The notes below the pieces were generated by a model. The model was not told the DNA's origin. It was given only the letters and a program-made list of their open reading frames with translations, and searched no databases. Of a DNA stretch of 64,000 nt, positions 10,874-19,948 are shown one piece after another. The DNA is from Pelagibacterium xiamenense (GTDB taxonomy: Bacteria; Pseudomonadota; Alphaproteobacteria; Rhizobiales; Devosiaceae). Where the stretch lies: NCBI RefSeq assembly GCF_021166475.1, contig NZ_JAJOYS010000001.1, forward strand, positions 248,001-312,000, given 5' to 3'. The position numbers and the translations under genes were made by a program. The first letter of the stretch is position 1. Each line of letters starts with the position of its first letter.

Positions 10874-12427
10874 CTATTCTTCGAGCATCCGCTTGAGGAG
10901 TTCGATCTCCTGGGTCAGATCTCCGTCGTCGCGCATGAGTTGTTCGACCTTACGCACCGAGTGAAGCACGGTCGTATGATCGCGGCCGCCGAACCGGCGC
11001 CCGATCTCGGGGAGCGAACGCGAGGTCAGGGCCTTGGCAAGATACATCGCGATCTGGCGCGGGCGCACCACGTCGCGCGAGCGGCGCGAGGAGAGCAGAT
11101 CGGTTCGACGCACGTTGTAGTGCCGCGCCACGATCCGCAGGATGTCCTCGATCCTCACCCGCGGCGTTTCCCGGCTGCGGATCAGGTCCTGCAGCGTCTT
11201 TTCGGCAAGCCCGACGGTAATCGGTTCGCCCGTGAGCTGATTGGCCGCCACCAGGCGGTTGACCGCCCCGTCCAGATCGCGTCCGTGCGAAACGATGCAG
11301 CGCGCGATGAAATCGATGACAGGCGCGGGAAAGGCGAGCCCCGCAAATCGGGACGACGCCTGATCAGCCCGCTTCTGCACGATGGCGCGGCGCAAATCCA
11401 TATCGAAGGGCGCAATGGGGATGACGAGGCCGCCCGAAAGCCGCGACCGCACGCGGTCGTCGAGCATTTCGAGATCCCGCGGCGGCGCGTCGCCCGCAAC
11501 GACCACCTGCTTGGTCCCCGAAATCAGCGAGGAGAGCGTGTGGCCGAATTCGGTGGCCGACTTGCCCTGCAGGAACTGCATGTCATCGATCAGAAGAAGG
11601 TCGATCCGGCGCAGCCATTCCTTGAAGGCCAGAGCGGACTGGTGCTTCACGGCCGTAATGAAATGATACATGAAATGGTCGGCAGTGAGGTACACGATAT
11701 TGCGGCCCGCATCGGACGCACCGGCAGCCCAGGCAATGGCGTTCAAAAGGTGGGTCTTGCCCAGCCCCACGGTCGAATGGATATAGACCGGGTTGAAAGT
11801 GACCGTATTGTTCGCGGCTGCCGATGCCACCTGCTTTGCGACGCCGAGCGCCATTTCGTTGGCGCCGCCGGCAACGAAGGTCTCGAAGGTCAGCTTGCGG
11901 TCGAGCGCGCTGCCCGAAAGCGCGTCCGCCGGCGCACCTCCGGCCGCACCGAACATCGTACCCGCCGAGCTGGCGGGGACCGGACGGACCTCGGCCTCCT
12001 GCGCTGCGGTTTCGACGCGTTCGGGCGAGACGTCGCTGCCGGCCACGAGCCGCGGGCGCGCCTGCCCGTTGATCCGCACGGTCAGATGCAGGCGCGAAAT
12101 CGCCTCGTCCTCGGCGCGGAACGCCTCCAGGATTTTTTCGACGTAGTTCGATTGTATCCAGGAGCACAAAAATCGCGTCGGCACCGACAGATGCGCCAAG
12201 TCGCCGACGATTTCCTCAAGCGCAAGGCGTGCGAACCAGGAGGTGAAAATGTCTTCTCCGACCGCCGCCCGCAGCCGTGCGCGCACCCGCAGCCACAACT
12301 GCTCGGTATCGCCCGTTGTCATAGTCTTTGTCCCGCATTGTGCCCCAGTTTCGCCGCGCGGGTTTAGATCCGCTTGTGCTTTTTTGATTGGGTATGTGTC
12401 GCGATCCGCTGACGCGATCGATTCCAT
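10874..12427 (-). CDS. dnaA: Chromosomal replication initiator DnaA
   Basis: AAA+ initiator that opens the origin, about 517 aa. Domain I begins around EQLWLRVRARLRAAVGEDIFTSWF. Domain II is a short Ala/Pro-rich linker (about 128-175). Domain III carries the P-loop STVGLGKTH (about 218-226), Walker B LLLIDDMQFLQGK and sensor residues near DDRVRSRLSGG. Domain IV ends with the DNA-binding signature GGRDHTTVLHSVRKVE. The first P-loop position is Ser, where Escherichia coli DnaA has Gly. The ATG at 12425-12427 is preceded by AAAGAGG seven bases upstream. A later Met (MTTGDTEQ) is nearer to the classical DnaA start and remains possible. It has about 600 bp of non-coding DNA upstream. Confidence 0.96.
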   Translation of the reverse strand: MESIASADRDTYPIKKAQADLNPRGETGAQCGTKTMTTGDTEQLWLRVRARLRAAVGEDIFTSWFARLALEEIVGDLAHLSVPTRFLCSWIQSNYVEKILEAFRAEDEAISRLHLTVRINGQARPRLVAGSDVSPERVETAAQEAEVRPVPASSAGTMFGAAGGAPADALSGSALDRKLTFETFVAGGANEMALGVAKQVASAAANNTVTFNPVYIHSTVGLGKTHLLNAIAWAAGASDAGRNIVYLTADHFMYHFITAVKHQSALAFKEWLRRIDLLLIDDMQFLQGKSATEFGHTLSSLISGTKQVVVAGDAPPRDLEMLDDRVRSRLSGGLVIPIAPFDMDLRRAIVQKRADQASSRFAGLAFPAPVIDFIARCIVSHGRDLDGAVNRLVAANQLTGEPITVGLAEKTLQDLIRSRETPRVRIEDILRIVARHYNVRRTDLLSSRRSRDVVRPRQIAMYLAKALTSRSLPEIGRRFGGRDHTTVLHSVRKVEQLMRDDGDLTQEIELLKRMLEE

Positions 12428-13030
12428 ATTCGAGCCTCTTTCCCCGTTGCGCCGCCCGGTTGTTGAGCGGTCTGTGTTTTCCGTCAAAATACGCCCCAAC
12501 GCAGACAACAATACTCACGCCCCATCAAATGATATTGATGGAGATCAGAATAACGAACAAATTGAAAACGGCGCGAACGCGCCTTTGGACTATATGTGAA
12601 ACGACCTGGCTAGTAGTCCCGGCCTCGGCCGTGGAGCTGATGCTTGGCTTTCGCATCCGAGACTGTGCTCGATTGCATGGAACCCCCGGAGCCGCGCATC
12701 ATGTTTCCCTCTTTTTTAGGCAGGACGGCGGTCGTTTCACTTGGATGCCCGCCGCTTTTGTTGTCATCCAATGAAGCCATTTTAGACAGCCAAATTTTGG
12801 CGCACAACCGCACATTTCGTCAAAAATGGGCTTGACTCTCACGTCATTTTTGAGCGCCCCCGGAAGGGGCTCGGAAAGCAAAAATTAAGGGTATGGGACT
12901 CCTTGAAGAATCGCCCCTCTGCCCAAATTTGAGGCGCCAAAAATTTTTTCCTGACAGCGCCGATTCGAACCGCCCCGTGGCGCAAAGGTGACAGTCACGT
13001 GACGGATTTGTTACGGAAATCCGAACGACG
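12428..13030. other. Non-coding, AT-enriched region between dnaA and rpsT
   Basis: About 600 bp without a credible gene and clearly richer in A/T than its neighbours. It holds several inverted repeats: CCATCAA...TTGATGG (12522-12541), TCAAAAATG...CATTTTTGA (12820-12828 with 12845-12853), and a GC hairpin around 12856-12870. It must contain the dnaA promoter. I saw no good match to the DnaA box TTATCCACA, so calling it oriC is not supported. The repeats could be operators for dnaA control. Confidence 0.6.
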
Positions 13031-13050
13031 AAAAAACCCCCTCTCGGGGG
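13031..13050 (-). terminator. Intrinsic terminator of rpsT
   Basis: Read on the minus strand: CCCCC-GAGA-GGGGG followed directly by six T. It lies about 70 bp beyond the rpsT stop codon. Confidence 0.85.
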
Positions 13051-13082
13051 CTGAAAACTCATTCTATTGGATCGGGAATATG

Positions 13083-13108
13083 GGGCCGGCAGGATACCTG
13101 ACCGGCCC
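13083..13108 (-). terminator. Second strong hairpin after rpsT
   Basis: GGGCCGG pairs with CCGGCCC, and the inner CAGG pairs with CCTG, leaving a tiny loop. It begins 10 bp after the rpsT stop and lacks a U-run. It may protect the mRNA 3' end from exonucleases or act with the true terminator at 13031-13050. Confidence 0.55.
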
Positions 13109-13118
13109 TGAAAAGGCC

Positions 13119-13385
13119 TTATGCGCCCAGCGCTTTGACTCGCTTGGCAAGGCGCGAAACCTTGCGGTTGGCGAGGTTCTTATGAAAGACACCCTTGCCG
13201 GCGGCACGCTGCAGCTCGGGCTCGGCGGCCCTGAGCGCGGCAGTCGCGGCGTCCTTGTCGCCCGAAGCGATCGCTTCTTCGACCTTGCGCAGATAAGTGC
13301 GCACGCGCGAGCGGCGGGCGATGTTGACTTTGGTGCGGGCTTCGATCTTGCGGGCGGCCTTCTTGGCCGAAGGGGTATTTGCCAT
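13119..13385 (-). CDS. rpsT: 30S ribosomal protein S20
   Basis: An 88-aa, strongly basic small-subunit protein that binds 16S rRNA. It opens [20 protein letters not shown] and ends [19 protein letters not shown], both diagnostic of bacterial S20. The ATG sits at 13383-13385. A clear promoter lies about 100 bp upstream and two hairpins lie downstream, so it is a single-gene unit. The dnaA-rpsT neighbourhood is conserved in Hyphomicrobiales. Confidence 0.97.
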   Translation of the reverse strand: MANTPSAKKAARKIEARTKVNIARRSRVRTYLRKVEEAIASGDKDAATAALRAAEPELQRAAGKGVFHKNLANRKVSRLAKRVKALGA

Positions 13386-13480
13386 TTTACGACTTCCTCG
13401 TGGCGATATGCCTTGCGTGCTACCCTGGGGCGCACAACCGGAATAGGAGCCGGGGATGTCCCGGCGCCGATGAAGGCTGC

Positions 13481-13509
13481 TCTATAGGAGCGGCAGGTTC
13501 GAGAGTCAA
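13481..13509 (-). promoter_or_regulatory. Sigma-70 promoter of rpsT
   Basis: On the minus strand, TTGACT (13504-13509), a 17-bp spacer and TATAGA (13481-13486). It lies about 95 bp before the rpsT start codon, and both hexamers and the spacing are close to consensus. Confidence 0.7.
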
Positions 13510-13561
13510 CGCACTTTGTCGTGCCGGGCGAAGACGCGCCAGCAAGGCCGGCGCGGTTGTT

Positions 13562-14443
13562 TCAACGCTGGCAGACAGGGCAGAAAAAGCTCGATCGTCC
13601 CGCTTGCACGATCCGCTTAACCGTGCCCGGGCAGTCGGGTTTGAGGCAGGCTTCGCCCTCCCTGTCGTAAACGAGGAAATTGTGTTGGAAATAGCCTGGC
13701 CGTCCGTCCGCATTGCGGAAGTCTCTCAGGGTGGAGCCGCCCGCGGCGATCGCATCTTCGAGCACCGTTCTGATCGCACCCGGCAAGGCCATAAGAGCGG
13801 GGCGGGGTTTGCCGGTCTTCGTGGCAAGGCTCCCCGCGATGCGGGCCGGAGCGATACCGGCGATATGGAGCGCCTCGCACACATAGATATTTCCCAGGCC
13901 CGCGATCACCCGCTGGTCGAGCAGGACAGACTTGACGGGGCTCCTCTTCCCCATGAACGCTCTCCCGAGAAAATCCGCATTCAGCGCGTTGCCCAGAGGT
14001 TCCGGCCCCAGAAGGTCGAGATAGGGGTTGGGGGCGCTGGGACCAAAATGCGCCATGAAGCCGAACCGGCGTGGATCGCCATAATAAAGCGAGACTGCGC
14101 CGCGCTCGGGATGGCGGAGCCGGGCTGAAAAGTGAACATGCCGGGCGCCGGCCTCGCTCCTGAAGCGCCGCGAGGGCTCCTCAAGGGCTGTATCGTTGAC
14201 CCAGAACGCCCCCGTCATGCCCAGATGCGCCAGCCACAACGCACCGTCGGACAGGTGGAAGAGCAGATATTTCGCCCGCCGACCCGTGGTCACCACCGTG
14301 CGGCCCATGAGCGCGTCCGCGAATCCTGGAGGAAACGGGAAGCGCAGGTCCGGGCGAAAGAGCGTTACCGCTTCGATCCGCGCGCCTTCGACAAAAGGCG
14401 CAAGACCGCGTCTTACCGTTTCGACTTCTGGAAGCTCGGGCAT
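13562..14443 (-). CDS. mutM: Formamidopyrimidine-DNA glycosylase (Fpg/MutM)
   Basis: Bifunctional DNA glycosylase/AP lyase, 293 aa, that removes 8-oxoguanine. The catalytic N-terminus [13 protein letters not shown] provides the Schiff-base Pro and Glu once Met is removed. The helix-two-turn-helix region contains [19 protein letters not shown]. The C-terminal zinc finger is complete, with four cysteines in ACLKPDCPG and SFFCPVC. It diverges from ubiE. The gene pair mutM-ubiE next to rpsT-dnaA is usual in related genomes. Confidence 0.97.
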   Translation of the reverse strand: MPELPEVETVRRGLAPFVEGARIEAVTLFRPDLRFPFPPGFADALMGRTVVTTGRRAKYLLFHLSDGALWLAHLGMTGAFWVNDTALEEPSRRFRSEAGARHVHFSARLRHPERGAVSLYYGDPRRFGFMAHFGPSAPNPYLDLLGPEPLGNALNADFLGRAFMGKRSPVKSVLLDQRVIAGLGNIYVCEALHIAGIAPARIAGSLATKTGKPRPALMALPGAIRTVLEDAIAAGGSTLRDFRNADGRPGYFQHNFLVYDREGEACLKPDCPGTVKRIVQAGRSSFFCPVCQR

Positions 14444-14561
14444 GGTTCGGAAGGTCCGCCAGGGCTGCGGCGCGGTAACCTTTTGCGGTCGGCCGTGCTT
14501 GCGTTATCGTTGGCCCAAGCCCATAACCACGTTGCTTTTAAAAGAACAAGAGTGCTCCGCC

Positions 14562-15326
14562 ATGTCCCAGACGCACGAAACGACCCATTTCGGCACCGCC
14601 ACCGTGCCGCTTGCGGACAAGCAGGGCATGGTCAACGAGGTCTTTTTCAAGGTCGCCGAGCGGTACGACCTGATGAACGATCTGATGAGCGGCGGCGTGC
14701 ACCGCGTTTGGAAAGACACGATGGTCGCCCGGCTCGCTCCGCCTAGGACGGGGTCCCGGCCCTATAGGGTGCTCGACATGGCTGGGGGTACTGGCGACAT
14801 AGCCATGCGCATCCTCGATGCCAGCCACGGCTATGCCCATGTGACGGTGTCGGACATCAATGCCGACATGCTTGCCGTCGGCGCCGAGCGCGCCAAATCC
14901 TGGCGTTACCCCGCGCAGGTCGAATTCGTCGAGGCCAACGCCGAGGAACTGCCCTTTGCGGACGCGAGCTTCGACGCCTATACGATCGCTTTCGGCATAA
15001 GGAACGTGCCACGTATCGAAAAAGCGCTTGCCGAAGCCCACAGGGTTCTCAAGCGCGGCGGGCGGCTTCTGGTGCTCGAATTCTCCAAGGTCGATGTCCC
15101 CGTTCTCGAAAAGGTCTATGATCTTTTCTCCGATGTGGTGATCCCCCCCATGGGCAAAATGGTCACCGGCGACGCTGCACCTTACCGCTATCTCGTCGAT
15201 TCGATCCGCAATTTCCCCGATCCCGAGGCCTTTTCGGCCATGATCGCCGCCGCCGGGTTCAAGAGGGTCACCCACGACGCCCTCTCGGGCAATATCGCCG
15301 CGCTGCACGGAGCCTGGAAACTCTAG
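14562..15326 (+). CDS. ubiE: Ubiquinone/menaquinone C-methyltransferase UbiE
   Basis: SAM-dependent C-methyltransferase of ubiquinone synthesis, 254 aa. Family motifs include [18 protein letters not shown] at the N-terminus, the SAM loop [14 protein letters not shown], and [32 protein letters not shown] split across the second half. The ATG at 14562 is chosen because the family N-terminus ([13 protein letters not shown]) follows shortly. An upstream in-frame extension reads antisense to mutM. The stop codon abuts the ubiB ATG, which indicates translational coupling within ubiE-ubiB-coaBC. Confidence 0.97.
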   Translation: MSQTHETTHFGTATVPLADKQGMVNEVFFKVAERYDLMNDLMSGGVHRVWKDTMVARLAPPRTGSRPYRVLDMAGGTGDIAMRILDASHGYAHVTVSDINADMLAVGAERAKSWRYPAQVEFVEANAEELPFADASFDAYTIAFGIRNVPRIEKALAEAHRVLKRGGRLLVLEFSKVDVPVLEKVYDLFSDVVIPPMGKMVTGDAAPYRYLVDSIRNFPDPEAFSAMIAAAGFKRVTHDALSGNIAALHGAWKL

Positions 15327-16868
15327 ATGTTCGCTTATCTGCGGCTTCTCCGCGCCGGCTTCATTCTCGCGCGCGAGGGCGCCTTTTCGCTGGCCGAGAA
15401 CCAGCCTCTGCCCCCGTCCGCCCGTTTCGCCGTCAAATGCGCGCGGCTGATCGAAAAGCGGGATGTCCGCAAGACCGGCAGGGTCACGCGTCTCGCCAAT
15501 GCGCTCAACCGGTTGGGGCCAACCTATGTCAAGTTCGGGCAGTTGCTCGCCACGCGCCGCGATATCGTTGGGCCGGATGTGGCCGCCGACCTCGCCCAGC
15601 TCCAGGATGCCATGCCGCCTTTCGATGCGCGGCTGGTGCCGGGTCTTCTCGAAGAGGCACTGGGCGAAGATGCAGCCGCGCTGACCGATATCTCCGAGCC
15701 CATCGCCGCCGCCTCGATTGCCCAGGTCCATAAGGCGACCCTGACCCTGTCCGACGGCACCACCCGGACCGTGGCGGTCAAGCTCCTGCGTCCGGGCATC
15801 GTCCAGCGCTTCCACCGCGACCTCCAGGGCATGCGCGCGGCCACGCGCGCGCTCGAAACGCTCGTTCCTTCTGCCCGCCGGTTCAACGGCCAGCGCGTCG
15901 TCGATACGCTCACCCGGTCGGCGACGCTGGAAATGGACCTGCGCATGGAGGCCGCGGCCATCTCGGAGATGGCGGACAACAATGCCGAGGACGACGGCTT
16001 CCGTGTGCCAGAGGTCTATTGGGCCCAGACAGCGCGCTCGGTCCTCACCACCAACTGGATCGAAGCCATCCCTGTCCGCGACAGCGAGGCGATTGCCAAG
16101 GCGGGACTCGCCGGCAGCGAGCTGGCGATCACGCTCATCCAGAGCTTTCTCAAACACGCCATCCGCGATGGATTCTTCCACGCCGACATGCACCCGGGCA
16201 ACCTTTTCGCCGACCCCCGGACCGGTGCCATCGTCGCCGTCGACCTCGGCATCATGGGCCGGATCGGGCTACCCGAGCGGCGCTTCCTCGCCCAGATCCT
16301 GCATGGCTTCATCACCCGTGACTACAAACGCATCGCCCAGATGCACTTTGACATAGGCTATGTACCTGCCGACCAGTCCGTCGACGATTTTGCTCAGGCG
16401 CTCCGTGCGATCGGCGAGCCCCTGGTAGGCCGCGGCGCAGACGAAATCTCAATGGCCAGGGTCCTCGGGCAATTGCTCGAAACCACCGAGGTCTTCAATA
16501 TGAGCGCGCGGCCCGAACTGGTCCTCTTGCAAAAGAACATGGTGCTCGTCGAAGGCACAGCGCGCATGCTCGATCCCAGGTTCAATATGTGGACCGCCGC
16601 AGAGCCCGTGGTCGGCGATTGGGTCCGACGCCAGGTTGGCCCGTTGGGTCACATCGACCGCGCCCGCGAGAGTTTCGGCGAGATCGCCGGGCTTTTCGCC
16701 CGCGTGCCGGGTCTTGCAGCGCGCGCTGAGCGCGTGCTTGCGCAGATCGAAGCCGACCAACAGCGGGCCCGGCGGCGTGATAGGGTGATGGTTGCACTCA
16801 AATGGGGTGCGCTTATTGCGCTGGCCCTTGCCATCGCCCTCATGGCCGCAACGCTCTTGGGAGGCTAA
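15327..16868 (+). CDS. ubiB: UbiB (ABC1/ADCK) atypical kinase/ATPase
   Basis: Membrane-associated atypical kinase needed for ubiquinone biosynthesis, 513 aa. The hallmark KxGQ motif is present (YVKFGQLLATRRD), followed by the Ala-rich loop AAASIAQVHKA, the invariant Lys in AVKLLRPG, and the catalytic DMHPGNLF and VDLGIMG. Two hydrophobic segments close the protein (about 490-511, ALKWGALIALALAIALMAATL). The start codon follows the ubiE stop immediately, and the coaBC ATG lies two bases after the ubiB stop, so the three are almost certainly cotranscribed. Confidence 0.96.
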   Translation: MFAYLRLLRAGFILAREGAFSLAENQPLPPSARFAVKCARLIEKRDVRKTGRVTRLANALNRLGPTYVKFGQLLATRRDIVGPDVAADLAQLQDAMPPFDARLVPGLLEEALGEDAAALTDISEPIAAASIAQVHKATLTLSDGTTRTVAVKLLRPGIVQRFHRDLQGMRAATRALETLVPSARRFNGQRVVDTLTRSATLEMDLRMEAAAISEMADNNAEDDGFRVPEVYWAQTARSVLTTNWIEAIPVRDSEAIAKAGLAGSELAITLIQSFLKHAIRDGFFHADMHPGNLFADPRTGAIVAVDLGIMGRIGLPERRFLAQILHGFITRDYKRIAQMHFDIGYVPADQSVDDFAQALRAIGEPLVGRGADEISMARVLGQLLETTEVFNMSARPELVLLQKNMVLVEGTARMLDPRFNMWTAAEPVVGDWVRRQVGPLGHIDRARESFGEIAGLFARVPGLAARAERVLAQIEADQQRARRRDRVMVALKWGALIALALAIALMAATLLGG

Positions 16869-16870
16869 CA

Positions 16871-18082
16871 ATGCTCCATGGCAGGCATATTCTGCTCATA
16901 ATGTCCGGCGGCATCGCAGCGTACAAGGCACAGCTGCTCATACGGCTGATCCAGAGGGCCGGCGGAACGGTGCAGGCGATTTTGACCGAGAGCGCCACCG
17001 AATTCGTGTCGCCTCTGACGGTGTCGGCGCTGAGCGGCAGACCGGCGCTGACTGAGCTCTTCGATCTCACACAGGAATCCGAGATCGGTCATATCGAGCT
17101 TTCCCGCTCCGCCGATCTGATCGTGGTAGCGCCGGCAACGGCGAACCTCCTCGCCAAGCTCGCCCACGGTCTCGCCGACGACCTGGCATCGACGTGCCTT
17201 CTGGCCACGGACACGCCGATCATGGCCGCGCCGGCGATGAATGTACGGATGTGGGAAGCCGCCGCCACGCGCCGCAACATGACAGTGCTGCGCGACGATG
17301 GGGTCATCGTCGTGGGTCCCGATGAAGGCGATATGGCGTGCGGCGAATACGGGCCGGGCCGTATGGCCGAACCCGAAGCCATTCTTGAGGCCATCGAGGC
17401 GCATTTCCAAGGCGCGGACGGCGCCAAGCCGCTTGCAGGCCGGCACGTCATCGTCACCTCCGGCCCCACGCGCGAACCGATCGATCCGGTCCGCTACATC
17501 TCCAACGCCTCTTCGGGCAAGCAAGGCACGGCGATTGCCGAAGCGCTCGCCGCGCAGGGGGCCAGGGTGAGCTTTGTCACCGGCCCGGCCGAGTACGCCA
17601 ATCCCCGGGGCTGCGAGGTTATTCGCGTAACGACGGCGCGGGAGATGGACGCCGCCGTCGGCGCGGCGCTGCCCGCCGATGTCGCAGTCTTCTGCGCTGC
17701 TGTCGCCGACTGGCACGTCACCAATCCCGCGCAGATCAAGATCAAGAAGGATTCCGGCGGGAACCCGCCCCTTCTCGACTTCGCGCCCAATCCCGACATT
17801 CTGAAACGCATTGCCGCGCTCGAGCCCGGGGGGCGCCCCGAACTCGTTATCGGTTTTGCCGCCGAGACTGGCGATCTCGAAGCCCGCGCGCGGGAGAAGT
17901 TTGCCGCCAAGGGCTGTGACTGGCTGCTCGCCAACGACGTCAGCGCCGAGCGTGGTGTCTTCGGCGGGGATGCGACAGAGATCGTCTTTTTTGACGCCAG
18001 CGGGCACACGTCCTGGGGCGCGATGGCCAAAACCGCTGTCGCGCAAAGGCTCGCACAGAAAATCGCCGCGCATTTTCGCTAA
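16871..18082 (+). CDS. coaBC: Bifunctional CoaBC: phosphopantothenoylcysteine decarboxylase/synthetase
   Basis: Fused CoaC-CoaB enzyme of coenzyme A synthesis, 403 aa. The N-terminal flavoprotein half shows ILLIMSGGIAAYKA, the FMN/substrate motif APAMNVRMW and the active-site Cys in DMACGEYGPGRM. The C-terminal CoaB half shows VTSGPTREPIDPVRYISN, SSGKQG and the conserved KIKK lysines before a FAPNPDILK motif. The ATG at 16871 gives the standard N-terminus. It is the last gene of the ubiE-ubiB-coaBC unit, with the lipoprotein gene 111 bp downstream. Confidence 0.96.
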   Translation: MLHGRHILLIMSGGIAAYKAQLLIRLIQRAGGTVQAILTESATEFVSPLTVSALSGRPALTELFDLTQESEIGHIELSRSADLIVVAPATANLLAKLAHGLADDLASTCLLATDTPIMAAPAMNVRMWEAAATRRNMTVLRDDGVIVVGPDEGDMACGEYGPGRMAEPEAILEAIEAHFQGADGAKPLAGRHVIVTSGPTREPIDPVRYISNASSGKQGTAIAEALAAQGARVSFVTGPAEYANPRGCEVIRVTTAREMDAAVGAALPADVAVFCAAVADWHVTNPAQIKIKKDSGGNPPLLDFAPNPDILKRIAALEPGGRPELVIGFAAETGDLEARAREKFAAKGCDWLLANDVSAERGVFGGDATEIVFFDASGHTSWGAMAKTAVAQRLAQKIAAHFR

Positions 18083-18193
18083 ATGACAAGTGAATGGTTC
18101 GGGTTGCCAGCGGCCGGGATTCCGACCACAGTGCGCCGGGAAAGACATGGGCGTCCATGCGCCCGCAACGCTTGTGGACGGAGGCATAAAAGA

Positions 18194-18787
18194 ATGAATT
18201 TCGCACCGATCGCCCGGCTGGGCGGCGCTGTGGCCGTGACCCTGGGTCTGGCCGCGTGCATGGACGTCACGATGGACCTTGAGGTTTTGAGCGAAACCGA
18301 CGGGAGGGCGACGATGACGACGTCGGTTTCCAACGACGTCTACACGATGATCGAGCAGCAAGCTGACGAGGGCGGTGACGAATTCTGCCCCGACGGAGAG
18401 GTTGTCGCGGGCGACGCGACCACCGAATGCATCGTGACCTCCGAAGGCGCGTTCGACGAACTCGATCTCGGCGACGGCGAAGACGGTGGCCCCCGGATCG
18501 AGGCGATCGGAAACGGTCAGGTCCGCGTCAGCCTCCCCACCGGCGAACTCAACGAAGAGATTTCCCAAGGCATGGGCGAGGAGCAGGACGCCGAAATGAT
18601 GGCGATGGTCTCGGCCATGTTCGAGGGCCACTACATTACCTTCAACGTGTCGGGTGGCGAAATCGTCGACACCAACATGGACCTTGCTGAAGATGGCATG
18701 GCCGCGAGCTACCAGATCCCATTCGCCGACCTGATGCAGGGCACGCTGGAGCTGCCCGACGAACTCTACGCGGTGGTGCAGAAATAG
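18194..18787 (+). CDS. Putative lipoprotein, acidic, function unknown
   Basis: A 197-aa predicted lipoprotein. A short signal peptide ends in the lipobox LAAC (Cys about residue 22), followed by [19 protein letters not shown]. The mature part is very acidic (for example [11 protein letters not shown] and [10 protein letters not shown]). The opening resembles the LppM/DUF3153-type exported proteins that begin with a short beta-rich MDVT/LEV segment, but I do not make a firm family call. The ATG at 18194 has GGAGG about 10 nt upstream. It lies 5 bp before dut and could be cotranscribed with it. Confidence 0.75.
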   Translation: MNFAPIARLGGAVAVTLGLAACMDVTMDLEVLSETDGRATMTTSVSNDVYTMIEQQADEGGDEFCPDGEVVAGDATTECIVTSEGAFDELDLGDGEDGGPRIEAIGNGQVRVSLPTGELNEEISQGMGEEQDAEMMAMVSAMFEGHYITFNVSGGEIVDTNMDLAEDGMAASYQIPFADLMQGTLELPDELYAVVQK

Positions 18788-18792
18788 GACAT

Positions 18793-19242
18793 ATGATTGC
18801 GCTGAGTTTTCTCGAACATGGCAGGGGCTTGCCCCTGCCGAAGCGTCAAAGCGAGGACGCGGCGGGCTACGACCTCGCCGCGGCGTTAAGCGAAGACACG
18901 GTGCTTGTGCTGCCCCCCGGCGGCTACGACATGGTGCCGTGCGGCTTCGCGATCGCATTGCCGTCCGGCTTCGAGGCGCAGGTCCGCCCGCGCTCGGGAC
19001 TCGCGGCCAGGCACGGGGTGACCGTACTCAACGCACCCGGCACGATCGACGCTGACTACCGCGGCGAGGTCAAGGTGGTCCTCATCAATCACGGCCGGGA
19101 ACCCTTCGAAATCCGCCGCGGCGACCGCATCGCACAGATGGTGATCGCCGCGGTGCCCGATACCCAGTTTGTCGAAGTCGAAACGCTCGAGGAGACGGAA
19201 CGTGGCAGCGGTGGCTTTGGGTCCACGGGCACCGGCGGTTAG
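18793..19242 (+). CDS. dut: Deoxyuridine 5'-triphosphate nucleotidohydrolase
   Basis: Trimeric dUTPase, 149 aa, converting dUTP to dUMP and so keeping uracil out of DNA. All family motifs are seen: [39 protein letters not shown], and the C-terminal P-loop-like GSGGFGSTG that closes the active site. Its last 41 bp overlap the next gene in another frame. The position after coaBC is conserved in many alphaproteobacteria. Confidence 0.96.
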   Translation: MIALSFLEHGRGLPLPKRQSEDAAGYDLAAALSEDTVLVLPPGGYDMVPCGFAIALPSGFEAQVRPRSGLAARHGVTVLNAPGTIDADYRGEVKVVLINHGREPFEIRRGDRIAQMVIAAVPDTQFVEVETLEETERGSGGFGSTGTGG

Positions 19243-19948
19243 CCTCGCGCTGGCCCTTGTCGCATTCGCGGTGCCGACGCAGGCGGCGGACCGGTATCAG
19301 TTCGACGCGCTGGGCTATTCGCAGGACGGCCGCTACTTCGCTTTCGAGCAGTTCGTCGTCCAGGATGGTTCGGGCTTTCCCGTCTCGGAAATCTTCATAA
19401 TCGATCTCGATACCGACACCTTCGCTGCCGGCTCTCCTTTCGAGGGCCGCATGCAATCCGAAGAAGCGACGCTGCCGCAGGCGCGGGGGCAAGCCGGCAC
19501 GGCGGCGGCGGGGGCCGCCGCAGAGCTGGGAATTTCCCGTCCCGCCGTGCCGATCGCACTTTTGGGCGATGGCGAACTCAGCGACGAGAGGCTCACGCTC
19601 GACTTCGGCATCCCCACCTGGGGGCTGGCCGAAACCGAGGGCGAATACGAGCTCAGCCTTGATATCTTCAAGGCTCCTTCAGGCGAAGATTGCATCGACT
19701 GGTTCGGGGATGAGCCGATGGGCTACGCTCTCGCGCTAACAGACAAGACCGGAACCCGTGAAATCCACCGCGATACCCGCGTACCGGCCTCGCGGGGCTG
19801 CACGATCACCTACAAGCTTTATGGCGTCTTCCTGCCGTTCGAGGCCTACGACCTCGATTCGGCCGTCGCTGTGCTCTCGGTCTGGTCGCATGGCTTCGAA
19901 GGTCCCGATCGAAAATTCATCGCTTTGCCCATCGGGGCACGCGAGTGA
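19202..19948 (+). CDS. DUF2259 family exported protein
   Basis: A 248-aa predicted periplasmic protein of unknown function. A GTG at 19202, seven bases after GGAG, gives a clean signal peptide (hydrophobic core [16 protein letters not shown], cleavage near QA-AD). An upstream TTG in frame would add charged residues and bury that signal. The mature protein opens [21 protein letters not shown], typical of DUF2259, and is probably beta-rich. It overlaps dut by 41 bp and its stop shares bases with the GTG of the MoeB-like gene (GTGA). Translation of dut, DUF2259 and moeB is therefore likely coupled. Confidence 0.8.
   Translation: MAAVALGPRAPAVSLALALVAFAVPTQAADRYQFDALGYSQDGRYFAFEQFVVQDGSGFPVSEIFIIDLDTDTFAAGSPFEGRMQSEEATLPQARGQAGTAAAGAAAELGISRPAVPIALLGDGELSDERLTLDFGIPTWGLAETEGEYELSLDIFKAPSGEDCIDWFGDEPMGYALALTDKTGTREIHRDTRVPASRGCTITYKLYGVFLPFEAYDLDSAVAVLSVWSHGFEGPDRKFIALPIGARE

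Noticed and set aside
12428-13118. Chromosomal origin oriC next to dnaA
   Set aside because: No TTATCCACA-type box cluster was visible; AT-richness and palindromes alone are not enough, so it is described only as a non-coding region.
16865-18958. A 697-codon open frame antisense to coaBC and the lipoprotein gene
   Set aside because: Coding evidence is clear on the plus strand (CoaBC motifs); the antisense frame is low-complexity Arg/Gly-rich and lacks a Shine-Dalgarno.
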